64,000 nucleotides of DNA from Prosthecobacter fusiformis (GCF_004364345.1 NZ_SOCA01000005.1:186001-250000); one strand, 5' to 3'; counted from the first letter of the stretch, positions 1 through 9,666 are shown. Notes: generated from the sequence alone by a model not told the origin. Translations and numbers: made by a program.

Positions 1-2
1 TG

Positions 3-203
3 GAGCAGATTGTCCATTTTGACCTCCATCTGAAGGCCGAGAAAACCAGTTACTCCAGCAAATTGGCCGAGGACGGGCCAGTCATTATCGGCATCACCGC
101 CGGTGCCTCCTGCCCTAACAATCTGATTGAAGACACCCTGCTGCGTGTTTTCCAGTTGCGCGGGATCACCGAAGATCAGGTTCGTGAGGTCGTTGGAGTG
201 TAA
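3..203 (+). CDS. ispH: 4-hydroxy-3-methylbut-2-enyl diphosphate reductase, C-terminal fragment
   Basis: The left edge cuts this gene and only the last 66 codons are present. IspH is the cytosolic [4Fe-4S] enzyme that makes IPP and DMAPP in the last step of the MEP isoprenoid pathway. The fragment carries the C-terminal family block GITAGASCPNNLIED, in which the Cys is one of the three conserved cluster ligands, followed by the usual short tail ending in REVVGV. The first two ligands would lie upstream of the window. The lipoprotein gene begins about 50 bp after the stop on the same strand, but nothing suggests a shared function. Confidence 0.93.
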   Translation, partial: EQIVHFDLHLKAEKTSYSSKLAEDGPVIIGITAGASCPNNLIEDTLLRVFQLRGITEDQVREVVGV

Positions 204-256
204 CTCCTTGAAATTGGATGCTGAAAAAGCATCCTGCCAAGCGTTCCTCCACAGTC

Positions 257-694
257 ATGACACGACTGTTCTTTTTTCTCAGCCTCGCTGCCCTGCTCAG
301 CTCCTGCTCGCATTCCTTCAACAAGGAATGGAACGCTGCATTGAAAGCCGGGCCGCAACCCGGGATCGCTGGAGCCTGGGAAGGAACGTGGCAGAGTGAC
401 ATTAACAAGCACCATGGCCGCCTTCGCAGCGTGGTCGGCCCCGCGAAGAATTCGGCAGGCGACCATCCTTTCCATTACCGTGCCACCTGGGCAGGCTTCC
501 TGAGCGGTGGCTATCGCGTGGATCACCGGGTGACAGGATCCAAGAATACCTGGCAATTTAACGGCCAGCATCAAATGCCAGGCTGGGCAGGAGGACTTTA
601 TACCTATGAAGGCACCGTGAAGGGCGATGAATTCAGCGCCACCTACAAATGCGAGCTGGACGAAGGCACCTTCCGTATGAAGCGGGTCAAATAA
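257..694 (+). CDS. Small secreted lipoprotein of unknown function
   Basis: This encodes 145 aa from the ATG at 257. The frame is open further upstream (ATG at 218), but 257 places a standard lipoprotein signal at the N-terminus: MTRLFFFLSLAALLSSC, with a lipobox ending at Cys17. The mature part is Trp, Gly and Tyr rich, contains the stretch GAWEGTW and alternates short strand-like segments. That looks like a small beta-sandwich or lipocalin-like fold, but I recognise no named family. It is probably anchored to a membrane by lipidation. The function cannot be read from the sequence, and neighbours on both sides are unrelated. Confidence 0.75.
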   Translation: MTRLFFFLSLAALLSSCSHSFNKEWNAALKAGPQPGIAGAWEGTWQSDINKHHGRLRSVVGPAKNSAGDHPFHYRATWAGFLSGGYRVDHRVTGSKNTWQFNGQHQMPGWAGGLYTYEGTVKGDEFSATYKCELDEGTFRMKRVK

Positions 695-758
695 GCGTAT
701 GCTGGGAATGCCAAACAGATCGTTGGCATTCACTCCATGCTGACTCGCTACTGTATTA

Positions 759-1823
759 TCAGGCCGAAAGATCCTTGTTGAAGAACACCTTGATGAACTT
801 CATGCCTTTCCGGTCATCATAACCGCGTTCAAGCACAGGATCGTGCTCAGTGGAGAGAGTGGACTTCACATGGATTTCCACCCCTGTATCCAGTTTTAGC
901 ACTGCATTGATGCGTTTTTTGGCCTTGGTGACATCCTTTTTGGAGATTTCGAAAGACGTTTCCAAAGGCTGTCCCTGCTCTTCCTCCAGGCGGGCGCGCT
1001 GCTCGTGAAATTTGGATTTCGCTTCTGGGGTCTTCAGGACTTCTTCTTCGAATTCCTCCAGGTCGAATTTTTCACGCTCTTCAAAGTATTCCAAGGCTCC
1101 ACGGGCTGCATTGCAGGTTTCCCAGGGCGGGGTGTCATCGGCAGGCTTGTCTTCTTCCAAAAACTCCACTGCCATTTTGGTATAGGCATTGGTGAGGAAG
1201 GCGGCATCTGGCACCGCTTCCACTCCTAGAAAGTCGCGCACCCAGAAGCGGGAATCGCTGCCACTGCGGTCAAAAGTCAGCACGTAATAGCCCTTCTTTG
1301 ACCAGTAATCCAGAATGAGGCAGCCCTTGTCAATTTTGTCCGGGTTGATCCCCTGCTCCGTGGAAATCTGGAGGTCGCCATCGCGGGTGGAGATGCTCAG
1401 GAATGGCACCACGCTCTCGGATTTCAAGATGCACAGCCCCTGGACAAACTCCCCCTCCACCTGGGCCTCCTTGATGTGGGCAATGCAGAGATCCCCGGCT
1501 TTGATATTGGGGTGATTGGACTTGGAATATAGCCGTTTAGCGATCTCGACTCCTCGTTCATAAAGTCCGTTTTTGGTTTCGAAGATGGCTTTCACGCAAG
1601 TATTCATCTCATGCTGATCCAGCGATGAATGGTGAGTGAACCGGTGGGCCATCAGATTCTTGAACGGCTTGAGGAAGATGCCCGTCAAGGTTGGCTGATC
1701 TTCCTCAGAGATGGGAAACACTTCTTTGGATGTTTGAAGGGGTTCGTCACGCTGTGGGTTGCCCACTTTAGCGAGGACGACGTGGGTGGCAGAAGCGGTA
1801 TTGAGGCGGATCTTAACTGACAT
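759..1823 (-). CDS. Nucleoid-associated protein, NA37/YejK-like
   Basis: This encodes 354 aa from an ATG. Order and content match the nucleoid-associated NA37 family (E. coli YejK): an N-terminal segment with HHSSLDQHEMNT, a central part reading GDLCIAHIKEA and LCILKSES, and the CLILDYWSKKGYYVLTFD block. The C-terminal third is highly charged, with an acidic stretch (EEREKFDLEEFEEEVLK) before a Lys-rich segment. In Proteobacteria these proteins bind the nucleoid, but their biochemical role is poorly defined. The gene is monocistronic and flanked by unrelated lipoprotein genes. I am confident of the family and not of the precise function. Confidence 0.8.
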   Translation of the reverse strand: MSVKIRLNTASATHVVLAKVGNPQRDEPLQTSKEVFPISEEDQPTLTGIFLKPFKNLMAHRFTHHSSLDQHEMNTCVKAIFETKNGLYERGVEIAKRLYSKSNHPNIKAGDLCIAHIKEAQVEGEFVQGLCILKSESVVPFLSISTRDGDLQISTEQGINPDKIDKGCLILDYWSKKGYYVLTFDRSGSDSRFWVRDFLGVEAVPDAAFLTNAYTKMAVEFLEEDKPADDTPPWETCNAARGALEYFEEREKFDLEEFEEEVLKTPEAKSKFHEQRARLEEEQGQPLETSFEISKKDVTKAKKRINAVLKLDTGVEIHVKSTLSTEHDPVLERGYDDRKGMKFIKVFFNKDLSA

Positions 1824-1975
1824 GAAGGATGGGAGTGGGAATGAGGGAGGCTCTGCGATTGGAACCTTGAAAGGGATTGAAAAGAATCCGGCTGATTTGT
1901 TAAGACGGCATGTGGGGTGGGGATACCACCCGCTGCGATCCAGCCGGATAAGATACGGGAAGGGTGCCGAACGGC

Positions 1976-2455
1976 TTAGCGCGGGATCTTGAGCGTCTTT
2001 CCCGCACGAATCATGTCAGACTTCAGACCATTGGCCGCCTTAATTTTGGCAACCGTTGTGCTGTGCTTACGAGCAATGCCACCGAGGGTGTCGCCTGATT
2101 TGATGGTGTAGCTGGATGTCCTGCCGGAGGAACTCTTCTTTGATGAGACCTTGGTCACCGGTGACGGCTGGCGGCGCGAGACACTGCCACCATGGGAAGC
2201 CTGCCAGCGGGCGACGTCATCGTTGGAGGCGGCACTCTCACCTTCAGAAGCCCAGGCCGTCACGTAATTGCCACTGGCATCAAAGGGGTAATCTTTGCGG
2301 GCCATGGAATGCGCTGGCGTCTGGGGAGAGCCATGCAAATTGATCGTTGGCAAGTTGCGAGGCAGACCTCTAGGCGTAGAGGAGCTGCATGAGGCCATAA
2401 ACAATGGCAGCGCGAGGACACTGAAGAGTGCAGAGACACGAAGAAAAGACATCAT
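1976..2455 (-). CDS. LysM-domain lipoprotein
   Basis: This encodes 159 aa starting at the ATG at 2455; a GTG lies one codon upstream. Residues 1-23 form a lipoprotein signal ([12 protein letters not shown]). A Ser/Pro-rich, low-complexity linker follows to about residue 110. The last 45 residues are one LysM domain ([16 protein letters not shown] ... LKIPR), which binds the glycan backbone of peptidoglycan. The layout suggests a lipid-anchored protein reaching the cell wall through a flexible stalk. No catalytic domain is present, so the role is probably structural or in wall remodelling. Confidence 0.85.
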   Translation of the reverse strand: MMSFLRVSALFSVLALPLFMASCSSSTPRGLPRNLPTINLHGSPQTPAHSMARKDYPFDASGNYVTAWASEGESAASNDDVARWQASHGGSVSRRQPSPVTKVSSKKSSSGRTSSYTIKSGDTLGGIARKHSTTVAKIKAANGLKSDMIRAGKTLKIPR

Positions 2456-2511
2456 CACATCCTAGATTGGATGCGATGATGCAGACTGGCAACAGGGACG
2501 TGAGTCCCGTA

Positions 2512-2904
2512 TCATTCTCCAGGAACGTGAAAGCGCTTCACCAATTCCTTGACACGGAGTGTGTTTTGCTTGTCGCGCTCCATGACGACCACGCGTTCAT
2601 GATAGGCCTGGGAACCAGGTTTCGCCAGGGAGTAAACCCAGCGGGTATCGTTGTCATGCCGCTCGGAAGGCTGCTTACCCATCGTCAAAAAAACCTGCCT
2701 GCCGTCCATACCGGGCTTTAGCCGGTTAAAGTTTAGCTCATCGTAGTCCATGGCGTAACGCGTGCCGGAAACCAAAAAGTACTTCGTTGCATTGGCGGCG
2801 TCCGTGCTGCCATAGCCCATGCTGGAAACGTAGTAAGCGTAAATGGCAGCAGGAATGGCAACGAGAAGCAGGGGGGTAAACAGATACCAGTTTTTCTTGA
2901 ACAT
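2512..2904 (-). CDS. Small membrane-anchored protein, BamE/SmpA-like region
   Basis: This encodes 130 aa from the ATG at 2904; the frame also allows a start 11 codons upstream. A transmembrane helix spans roughly residues 7-25 (LFTPLLLVAIPAAIYAYYV), with the rest predicted outside the cytoplasm. The central part, LNFNRLKPGMDGRQVFLTMG followed by WVYSL, resembles the helix-strand pattern of small SmpA/OmlA (BamE) type domains, but the match is weak. It precedes the sulfatase run in coordinates but lies downstream of it on the same strand, about 70 bp after the last sulfatase stop, so it could be cotranscribed. The function is unknown. Confidence 0.6.
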   Translation of the reverse strand: MFKKNWYLFTPLLLVAIPAAIYAYYVSSMGYGSTDAANATKYFLVSGTRYAMDYDELNFNRLKPGMDGRQVFLTMGKQPSERHDNDTRWVYSLAKPGSQAYHERVVVMERDKQNTLRVKELVKRFHVPGE

Positions 2905-2973
2905 AGGGGGGTGGGTGAGGTGCGGATGCTGGTGCAAGGCCCTGAATCCGGCAAGACAAAACGGGCGAAGGAT

Positions 2974-4395
2974 TCAGGGCTTGGCAAAATAAAGATGCTC
3001 GCCCCGTTTGGCTGCCTGATGAGCTTCATGCGTATCCTGCTTGGCACCTGGATCCCCTTGCTCGGCCAGCCAGCGGTCGAGTTCTTCCGCCAGATGTGAA
3101 CGGGTCGCCGCATGCTTGGGATCCGTCGCTAGATTGGTCATTTCATAGGGATCCAAGGCGGTGTGATAGAGTTCTTCACCCGGCCGGGTGAGATAGCGCT
3201 TCACCAAATGATAAGTCTCTGGAGTGTTCCAGGAATTGGCCACCCAGGTAGGCCAGTAGGGGTTATTCAAGGCCCCGCCTCCCTGGATACCCATGACGTG
3301 TTTCTCAATGTAAATTTCCCCAGGTGTCACATTGCGGATATACCGGTATTCACCATTGCTGACAGTGCGGATAGGATAAGCCGGACCTTCCGGGATGTTG
3401 TTGTGTACTCCATAAGCATATTCGCGATGAGAACTTTTCTTCCCGAATAAGACCTCAGAAAAACTGGTGCCATCAAAGCGGGTGCCTGGAGCTTTATCAA
3501 GACCTCCACCCAGTTCGATCAGCGTCGGGACCACGTCCGCATACTGGACGATGGCATCCGTGCGCATTCCTGGCGCCACGTGCCCTGGCCAGCGAGCAAT
3601 GAGTGCGGTGTGCAAACCGGTATCCCAATTGGTCCATTTGTTTCCCGGGAATTGTGAACCCTGCTCAGATGTGAAAATGACAAGAGTATCCTCTTCATGC
3701 CCGGATTCCTTGAGAGCATTCAAAACTTGTCCTACCTGACCGTCCATGTAAGTGATCTCGGCCAAGTAATGGCTGAAGTCATCGCGGGTCTTGGGAGTAT
3801 CCGCAATGTTGGGCGGAAGTTGAATCTTCTTGGGTGGATACTGGCTTGCGTCCCCCATGACCCAGGGCACATGGGGCTCGACCAAAGCGACTACCAGACA
3901 GAAAGCCTGGTCTTTTTGGCGGCTGATGAATTTATGGACGCCGTCCAGATCATGAGCCTGTGTGGGATTACGCACACAATTAGGATCAAAGCCCGGCACC
4001 TTCTCAAAGGGATAGGCTTCTTCCGGCAAGACATGTGACTTTCCGGCAAGTCCCACACGATAACCCAGGGCTCCAAGGTGCTGCGGAAGGCTGCGGGTCC
4101 CTGGACGGCTCGCGCTGTGGTTCCAGGCACAGCCATTGCGCATGGGAAACTGCCCGGTATAAAGCTCCGCCCGACAGGGCTGGCACATGGCCTCGCTGAC
4201 GTAAGCCCGGTTGAACGTGAGCCCCTGTGAAGCGAGTGTATCGATGTTCGGAGTCTTTGCGTTTTTGCCGCCGTACACTGCCAAATCATTGTGCGTGCAG
4301 TCATCTGCGAGGATAATGAGGATATTAGGTCTTGCTGCCGTCAGGTTGCCGCTGAGGATGGCCATCTGGGCCAGAAAAAGGAGAAAGGTTTTCAT
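2974..4395 (-). CDS. Secreted sulfatase, Cys-type (sulfatase 1)
   Basis: This encodes 473 aa with a signal peptide (residues 1-21) followed by ARPNILIILADD, the metal-binding Asp pair typical of the N-terminus of type I sulfatases. The modification motif is Cys71-Gln-Pro-Cys-Arg, where Cys71 would be converted to formylglycine. Later family blocks include GYRVGLAGKSH, EPHVPW and FTSEQGSQFPGNKW. The likely reaction is removal of sulfate from a sulfated glycan in the periplasm or outside the cell; the substrate cannot be told from sequence. It is the last gene of a four-sulfatase run, 3 bp after sulfatase 2, which implies cotranscription. Unlike several neighbours it lacks a Lys-rich tail. Confidence 0.9.
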   Translation of the reverse strand: MKTFLLFLAQMAILSGNLTAARPNILIILADDCTHNDLAVYGGKNAKTPNIDTLASQGLTFNRAYVSEAMCQPCRAELYTGQFPMRNGCAWNHSASRPGTRSLPQHLGALGYRVGLAGKSHVLPEEAYPFEKVPGFDPNCVRNPTQAHDLDGVHKFISRQKDQAFCLVVALVEPHVPWVMGDASQYPPKKIQLPPNIADTPKTRDDFSHYLAEITYMDGQVGQVLNALKESGHEEDTLVIFTSEQGSQFPGNKWTNWDTGLHTALIARWPGHVAPGMRTDAIVQYADVVPTLIELGGGLDKAPGTRFDGTSFSEVLFGKKSSHREYAYGVHNNIPEGPAYPIRTVSNGEYRYIRNVTPGEIYIEKHVMGIQGGGALNNPYWPTWVANSWNTPETYHLVKRYLTRPGEELYHTALDPYEMTNLATDPKHAATRSHLAEELDRWLAEQGDPGAKQDTHEAHQAAKRGEHLYFAKP

Positions 4396-4398
4396 GGA

Positions 4399-5910
4399 TC
4401 AATTCTTTGTATTCTTCTTTTTGTTAGGCGCGAATGGAGGAACCGCCTCTGGATGTCGGCTTAAAATCGCCAATAACCCAGCGACCACCTCAGGTCGCAT
4501 CTGCGCGAGATTGCGAGTTTCCAAAGGATCTTCCTGATAATCGTATAACTCCAGATCAGCGGTATCCGCTGCGGCTCCCGGTTTCTTCCACTCCACTAAA
4601 CGATAACGTTCTGTACGTATCGCACGGCCCAGTACGAATTGTCCATCGCGCTGCCGAGGAAAAGCATGGGTGGCGTGATCCCGTACCCGTGTTAAAGGGT
4701 CACGCAACACGGGTACAAGGCTGATGCCATCCATAGGTTGCGGTCCGTTTAAAATAGGCAGTCCCGCCAGCTCCACCAGGGTCGGCAGAATGTCCACCGT
4801 TTCAGCAGGCTGCTTCGTCCGTGAACCAGCAACGGTGATTCCCGGGGCAACAATGATCAGAGGGATGCGGTTAGCCTGCTCATAATTGGTGTGCTTGGTC
4901 CACATGCCATGGTCCCCCAAATGCCAGCCGTGATCTCCCCACAGGACAATGATCGTCTTGTCTGACAGACCGAGCGCATCGAGCTCATCCAATACACGAC
5001 CGACCTGTGCATCCATGAAACTTACAGAGGCATAATAACCGTGCATCAAGGTGCGCTGCATGTCATCCGTCAGAGGCGGCTCTTGTGGCACAGGATCGTA
5101 GTTGTTCAGCTCTCCCAAGGTCTTGCCTGCATAGGCAGGCGCATCCTCCGGCGGCGTGGCGCGCGCAGCCAGAGGAAAGGCCGCGCGATCATGCATGTCC
5201 CAGTACTTTTTGGGAGCTGTGAATGGCAGGTGAGGTTTCACAAAACCAAGCGCCAGGAACAAGGGCTCACCTGGATTTTTTTTCGCCGCACGCAGACGTA
5301 GGACTCCCGCATCCGCGATGCGACCATCAGCATAGGCATTGTCTGCCACGTCGGAGCTTTCCCAGGCAGCTCCACGCGGCAGTTCACGAATGCGACCTAA
5401 CTGCTGATTTGTAAAGAATGCCTCCTCCCGGGTGAGCTGGCCGTTGGCTGAATTGGCCGGGTCAAGATACTCGACGACCTTGTCCTTCACTGGAGGCACG
5501 CTCCATGAGGCTTCATCGTCGTGATTCCCATGTCCAGTGTGAAGGATCTTGCCAATAGCCTCCGTCCTCCATCCATAGTTTTTAAAATGCTGAGGCAGCG
5601 TAACGGCATCTGGAACGGCCATGCGAAAGTTGTCGGACAGATTGTAAATGCCCAGTGATGTTGAGCGCGAGCCTAACAAGAGATTGTTCCTCGATGGGGC
5701 GCATACGGACTGGTTGCAATAGGCCAGGTCGAAGCGCATCCCGCGAGCAGCCAGCCGGTCGAGGTTGGGCGTCTTCGCCAATGCATCGCTGTAGCAGCCC
5801 AGGGCAGGTTTCAGATCATCCACACAGATGAGCAAAACGTTCGGCCGCACGGGCTTTGCGGCCACGAGAGTCATGACCGGGGCCAGGAGAAGGAAGAGAA
5901 ATAACCGCAT
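4399..5910 (-). CDS. Secreted sulfatase, iduronate-2-sulfatase-like (sulfatase 2)
   Basis: This encodes 503 aa from the ATG at 5910. The frame is open upstream, but that part overlaps sulfatase 3 and lacks a signal peptide. Residues 1-18 are a signal peptide, then RPNVLLICVDDLKPALGCY. That wording, with LKP after the DD pair, is typical of iduronate-2-sulfatase-like enzymes. The formylglycine motif is Cys70-Ala-Pro-Ser-Arg. The WGDHGWHLGDHGMWTKH block carries the second metal and sulfate ligands. The last residues are basic (NKKKNTKN). The gene lies 5 bp downstream of sulfatase 3 and 3 bp upstream of sulfatase 1. The true substrate is unknown. Confidence 0.9.
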   Translation of the reverse strand: MRLFLFLLLAPVMTLVAAKPVRPNVLLICVDDLKPALGCYSDALAKTPNLDRLAARGMRFDLAYCNQSVCAPSRNNLLLGSRSTSLGIYNLSDNFRMAVPDAVTLPQHFKNYGWRTEAIGKILHTGHGNHDDEASWSVPPVKDKVVEYLDPANSANGQLTREEAFFTNQQLGRIRELPRGAAWESSDVADNAYADGRIADAGVLRLRAAKKNPGEPLFLALGFVKPHLPFTAPKKYWDMHDRAAFPLAARATPPEDAPAYAGKTLGELNNYDPVPQEPPLTDDMQRTLMHGYYASVSFMDAQVGRVLDELDALGLSDKTIIVLWGDHGWHLGDHGMWTKHTNYEQANRIPLIIVAPGITVAGSRTKQPAETVDILPTLVELAGLPILNGPQPMDGISLVPVLRDPLTRVRDHATHAFPRQRDGQFVLGRAIRTERYRLVEWKKPGAAADTADLELYDYQEDPLETRNLAQMRPEVVAGLLAILSRHPEAVPPFAPNKKKNTKN

Positions 5911-5915
5911 AAAGA

Positions 5916-7667
5916 TCAGTTCTTTTTCTTGCCCTTTTTCCCCTTTTTGGATGGGAGTGGCTCCCCGTGCGGCAGGCCCCAGATCCACGGGATGACCTGG
6001 GCACGTTTGGCCCAGGCCTCCCACTGGGCGGACATGATTTTCACGCGCTCATCTTCAGTCGCTGACAAATCGTGTTGTTCAGTGCGATCCGCCTGCATGT
6101 TGTAAAGTTCCCAGGCACCCTGAGGCCCTTTGGCCACCAGCTTCCACACTCCATCACGGACGGCACGATTTCCCTCATGCTCAAAGAAAATGGGTTCTTT
6201 GCGGCCAAGTGCCTCCCCTGACAATGCCGGTTTCAGGCTCACGCCTGCCATCGGCTTGATTCGCTGCCCACTGTGCTCTGCCGGATAAGCGGCCCCTGCC
6301 AGGTCCACACAAGTGGCCATGAGATCAATAAGATGAACCGGCTGAGACTCCAATGCATTGTGTCGCGCTGCCGGAATGCCGTTAGGCCAGTGAGCCACCA
6401 GAGGCGTGCTGATACCGCCTTCATGCACCCAGTGTTTGTATTCACGGAAGGGCGTATTGCTCACATTGGCCCACGCTTCGCCATAGCCGATGTAAGTATC
6501 CGCCGGGCCGGGAAGCACTCCATAACCCTGGCGCATGGGGTAGCCGTCTCGCGTCTGTTTCGGAATCATGTCCGGCTGCAGATCTGTCGCAACCATGGCA
6601 GGCAAGGAGGGCTTGTCGGCACGCGGTTTAAAGGGTGCGTTGCGGCCCATCGGTTCCGCGCATCCGCCATTATCCTGGCAGAAAAGGATGAGCGTATTCT
6701 CATACTGCCCTTGTTTTTTCAGCTCTTCCATCAGGCGACCAATCCCCTGGTCCATGCAGTCCACCATCGCCGCATAGACCTCCATGCACCGGGTTTCGAA
6801 TTCGCGGTTTTTGACGTCGCTCCAGGCCCCGCCTTTTTGAGCGGCTACCTGCCAGCCGTCCGGCAGCAGCCCCAGCTTTTTCATTTTCTCCACACGGGCC
6901 GCACGGATCGCTTCATAGCCCTGATCATACTTGCCTTTATATTTGGCGATGTCCTCCGGTTTGGCATGCATGGGCCAATGGGCAGCCGTCATCGCCACAT
7001 ACATTAAGAATGGCTGGTCACCCTGATCACGCGTGTGGTCAGCGACAAAACGGGCTGCTTGGTCCGCAATGGCATCGGTGTAATAATACTCCTTTGGCTG
7101 ATACTCAGGATCGGCAAAGGGAGAGATGTACTGATTATCGCGGGTCAACGTATTCGGATCAAAGAAACTGCCTGCGCCATGGATGGTTCCATAAAAGCGG
7201 TCAAAGCCACGCTGCAAAGGCCAGTTGCTTTTATCCTGCTCGCCCTCCGGCTTGGTCTTCTTCGTCACATGCCATTTGCCGGTCATGTACGTGCGGTATC
7301 CGGCAGGTTTCAGTGCTTCAGCAATCGTGACGGAGTCACAGCTCAGTTCCCCTCGGTATCCATCCAGCCCTTTATCCTCCATCATGTGGCCGATGCCTGC
7401 CTGATGCGGATACAGGCCCGTCAGCAATGAGGCACGCGTGGGGCAGCAACGGGCCGTGTTATAAAACTGCGTAAACCGTACGCCTCCCTTGGCCAGTGCA
7501 TCCAGGTTTGGGGTATTGATTTCCCCACCATAGCAGCCCAGGTCCGAATACCCCATGTCATCCGCCATGATGAGGATGATGTTAGGCCGGGCCGCAGCAT
7601 GAGCCACAGCGCAGCTAAAAAGGACACAGAAGAACAAAAATGGACGCATCCCCTTATCACGAGCCAT
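5916..7667 (-). CDS. Secreted arylsulfatase-type sulfatase (sulfatase 3)
   Basis: This encodes 583 aa. The ATG at 7667 is kept because GAGG sits about five bases upstream; a second ATG at 7649 would also leave a signal peptide. After the signal comes RPNIILIMADDMGYSDLGCY, the arylsulfatase N-terminal signature. The formylglycine motif is Cys74-Cys-Pro-Thr-Arg. FCQDNGGCAEP and YKHWVHEGGISTP are further family blocks. The C-terminus ends in an almost pure Lys/Gly tail (SKKGKKGKKKN). It is the second gene of the left sulfatase run: 72 bp follow the stop of sulfatase 4, and sulfatase 2 starts 5 bp downstream. Confidence 0.9.
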   Translation of the reverse strand: MARDKGMRPFLFFCVLFSCAVAHAAARPNIILIMADDMGYSDLGCYGGEINTPNLDALAKGGVRFTQFYNTARCCPTRASLLTGLYPHQAGIGHMMEDKGLDGYRGELSCDSVTIAEALKPAGYRTYMTGKWHVTKKTKPEGEQDKSNWPLQRGFDRFYGTIHGAGSFFDPNTLTRDNQYISPFADPEYQPKEYYYTDAIADQAARFVADHTRDQGDQPFLMYVAMTAAHWPMHAKPEDIAKYKGKYDQGYEAIRAARVEKMKKLGLLPDGWQVAAQKGGAWSDVKNREFETRCMEVYAAMVDCMDQGIGRLMEELKKQGQYENTLILFCQDNGGCAEPMGRNAPFKPRADKPSLPAMVATDLQPDMIPKQTRDGYPMRQGYGVLPGPADTYIGYGEAWANVSNTPFREYKHWVHEGGISTPLVAHWPNGIPAARHNALESQPVHLIDLMATCVDLAGAAYPAEHSGQRIKPMAGVSLKPALSGEALGRKEPIFFEHEGNRAVRDGVWKLVAKGPQGAWELYNMQADRTEQHDLSATEDERVKIMSAQWEAWAKRAQVIPWIWGLPHGEPLPSKKGKKGKKKN

Positions 7668-7739
7668 CCAGCCTCATCTTGCCAGCCAAAAAGGCACCGT
7701 CACCTATCCGGAATCCAAGTGGTGACTCAGACTGGCAGA

Positions 7740-9539
7740 TCAATCCAACAACGTCAGGGTGACGCGGCGCACATCCATGACGGATTGGCCAGGCATGTCG
7801 AGCACCCGCAAGGTCAGTTCCCCCTGCCCTTTTTCCAGCTTCATCTCTCCTAGTTTAAGCGTCCGAAACTCCTTCATCTGGGACTCAGCCTTAGGCCGTG
7901 GCAAGGTGTCCTGATTCGTATAAAGCGGCGGGTCCCAGCCCGGCATCACCTTCCCGCTAAGATGGCTATCCTTGAAGCTCAAATCCACCGTGGAACCAGC
8001 ATCTGCAAGGGGACAAGTATAATCCACACTGACCTCATATCGCCCGGTTGTGTTCACATCCAGAAGCCAGACAATGTGGCCTTCTTTGCTGTTCCAGTTG
8101 ACGAAGTAAGAGCAGTTAGGCGCACCGCTGCTGCGCTCGACTCCACCACGCGGTTCGCCATCACGGGCAGGCAGCATGGTGATGGGAAATTCGTGATAGC
8201 CGACGGTGAGTGGCCGTGGATCCACGGCATTGCCCGCCCCTTTTTTCTTGCCTCCTTGGGCTTTGGTTTTGCCTCCATCCGCATTTCCAAACACCTCCTG
8301 ACGCCAAGCCTTTACGGCTGCGCTCAGCTTGCTGGCGACCTCAGGTGCCTGATCATTGATGGGGGTGGTCTGGCCCGGATCGGTTAACATGTCGTAAAGC
8401 TGTCCGTTCGCATCCAGACGGTGTTGTTGAGTGCGCACACTCGCATTGGCAGCCCAGGTGGAAAAAATCATGCGGTCCGGCCACTCCGGCTTGTCCCCCT
8501 TCAGCAACGGAGAGAGATCGCGACCATCCAGAGCCTTGTCACCCACTCGCGGGACATTGGCCAGAGACGTCAGCGTCGGCAGCAGATCAATGGCTCCAGT
8601 GATTTGTGTGACCGTTTGCCCCTTGGGCAGGCTGGCTGGCCAGGAGATATAAAAGGTGGAGCGCACACCGCCTTCATCGGTGGATCCTTTTTTGCCCTTC
8701 ATACCACCTGTCCAGCGGTTGCTGTTCGGACCGTTATCCGAGAAGTATAAAACAATAGTGTTCTCAGACAGACCACTCTCCTTCAGTTTGCTCAAGACCC
8801 GGCCAACATTCCAGTCCTGGTTTTCGATCATGGCCAGTGCACAGCGCGTTTCATCGGCGATTTCCTTGTCTGCATCCGTGGCGGTCTGGGTGATGGGCTT
8901 GTCCTTGAAACGCTGCCAGTCTTTTTCCGGTGCCGCCCAGGGAGAATGCGGCGTGGAGAAAGGCACATAACAAAAGAAAGGTTTGTCCTTGTTCCGGCTA
9001 ATGAAATCCAGTGCTTTGTCCGTGCAGATGTCCACGATGTATCCCTTCTCCCGCACCATCTTGCCGTTTTGCTCCAGTGGCGGATCAAAGTATTCCCCCC
9101 AATGCCCGGAGGTGTGGCCGAAGTATTCATCAAACCCGCGCGCCATGGGATGATACGGCCACTGGCTGCCATTGTGCCATTTACCAAAGGCACCGGTGGC
9201 ATAACCAGAAGCTCTGAACGCATCGGCCACGGTCTTTTCATCCAGGTTCAGCCGCTCTTGCCCCGTTGATACGCCACGCACGCCCCCGCGCGGATGATAC
9301 CGTCCGGTCAGAAACTCTGCGCGGGTAGGCGAGCAGACAGGGCAGACATAAAAGCGGTCCAGTGTCACCCCTCCTTTCGCGATGGAATCAATGTTCGGCG
9401 TGGACACCATGTTGTTGCCGTTCTGATGGTAGTCGCCCCAGCCTGCATCATCTGCCAGAAACACGACAACATTCGGTTTCGGTGACTGGGCAAAGGACAG
9501 CGAACTGAGACAAAGAAAGACAAGCAAAAAAGGTTTCAT
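7740..9539 (-). CDS. Secreted sulfatase with C-terminal beta-sandwich domain (sulfatase 4)
   Basis: This encodes 599 aa from the ATG at 9539, which opens a clean signal peptide; the longer frame upstream has none. The catalytic domain runs to about residue 430, with PNVVVFLADDAGWGDY, the motif Cys69-Ser-Pro-Thr-Arg and YFSDNGPNSNRWTGGMKG. A Lys/Gly-rich linker (GGKTKAQGGKKKGAG) then leads to about 150 residues rich in strands (WLLDVNTTGRYEVSVDYT, then TLRVLD near the end). That resembles carbohydrate-binding or galactose-binding beta-sandwich modules appended to sulfatases. The gene is first in the left run and is divergent from the golvesin-type gene at 9667. Confidence 0.9.
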   Translation of the reverse strand: MKPFLLVFLCLSSLSFAQSPKPNVVVFLADDAGWGDYHQNGNNMVSTPNIDSIAKGGVTLDRFYVCPVCSPTRAEFLTGRYHPRGGVRGVSTGQERLNLDEKTVADAFRASGYATGAFGKWHNGSQWPYHPMARGFDEYFGHTSGHWGEYFDPPLEQNGKMVREKGYIVDICTDKALDFISRNKDKPFFCYVPFSTPHSPWAAPEKDWQRFKDKPITQTATDADKEIADETRCALAMIENQDWNVGRVLSKLKESGLSENTIVLYFSDNGPNSNRWTGGMKGKKGSTDEGGVRSTFYISWPASLPKGQTVTQITGAIDLLPTLTSLANVPRVGDKALDGRDLSPLLKGDKPEWPDRMIFSTWAANASVRTQQHRLDANGQLYDMLTDPGQTTPINDQAPEVASKLSAAVKAWRQEVFGNADGGKTKAQGGKKKGAGNAVDPRPLTVGYHEFPITMLPARDGEPRGGVERSSGAPNCSYFVNWNSKEGHIVWLLDVNTTGRYEVSVDYTCPLADAGSTVDLSFKDSHLSGKVMPGWDPPLYTNQDTLPRPKAESQMKEFRTLKLGEMKLEKGQGELTLRVLDMPGQSVMDVRRVTLTLLD

Positions 9540-9666
9540 GGCTGGAGAACAGAACGTGGTAGCGAGCACGGAAACGCGTTCGCCCACTTGTTCCTTCACG
9601 GAAAAACGGAATTTGACCTTCACTCGCAGGCTTGTCATCCTAGGTGCGGCCAGGCAAGACTGAGGC

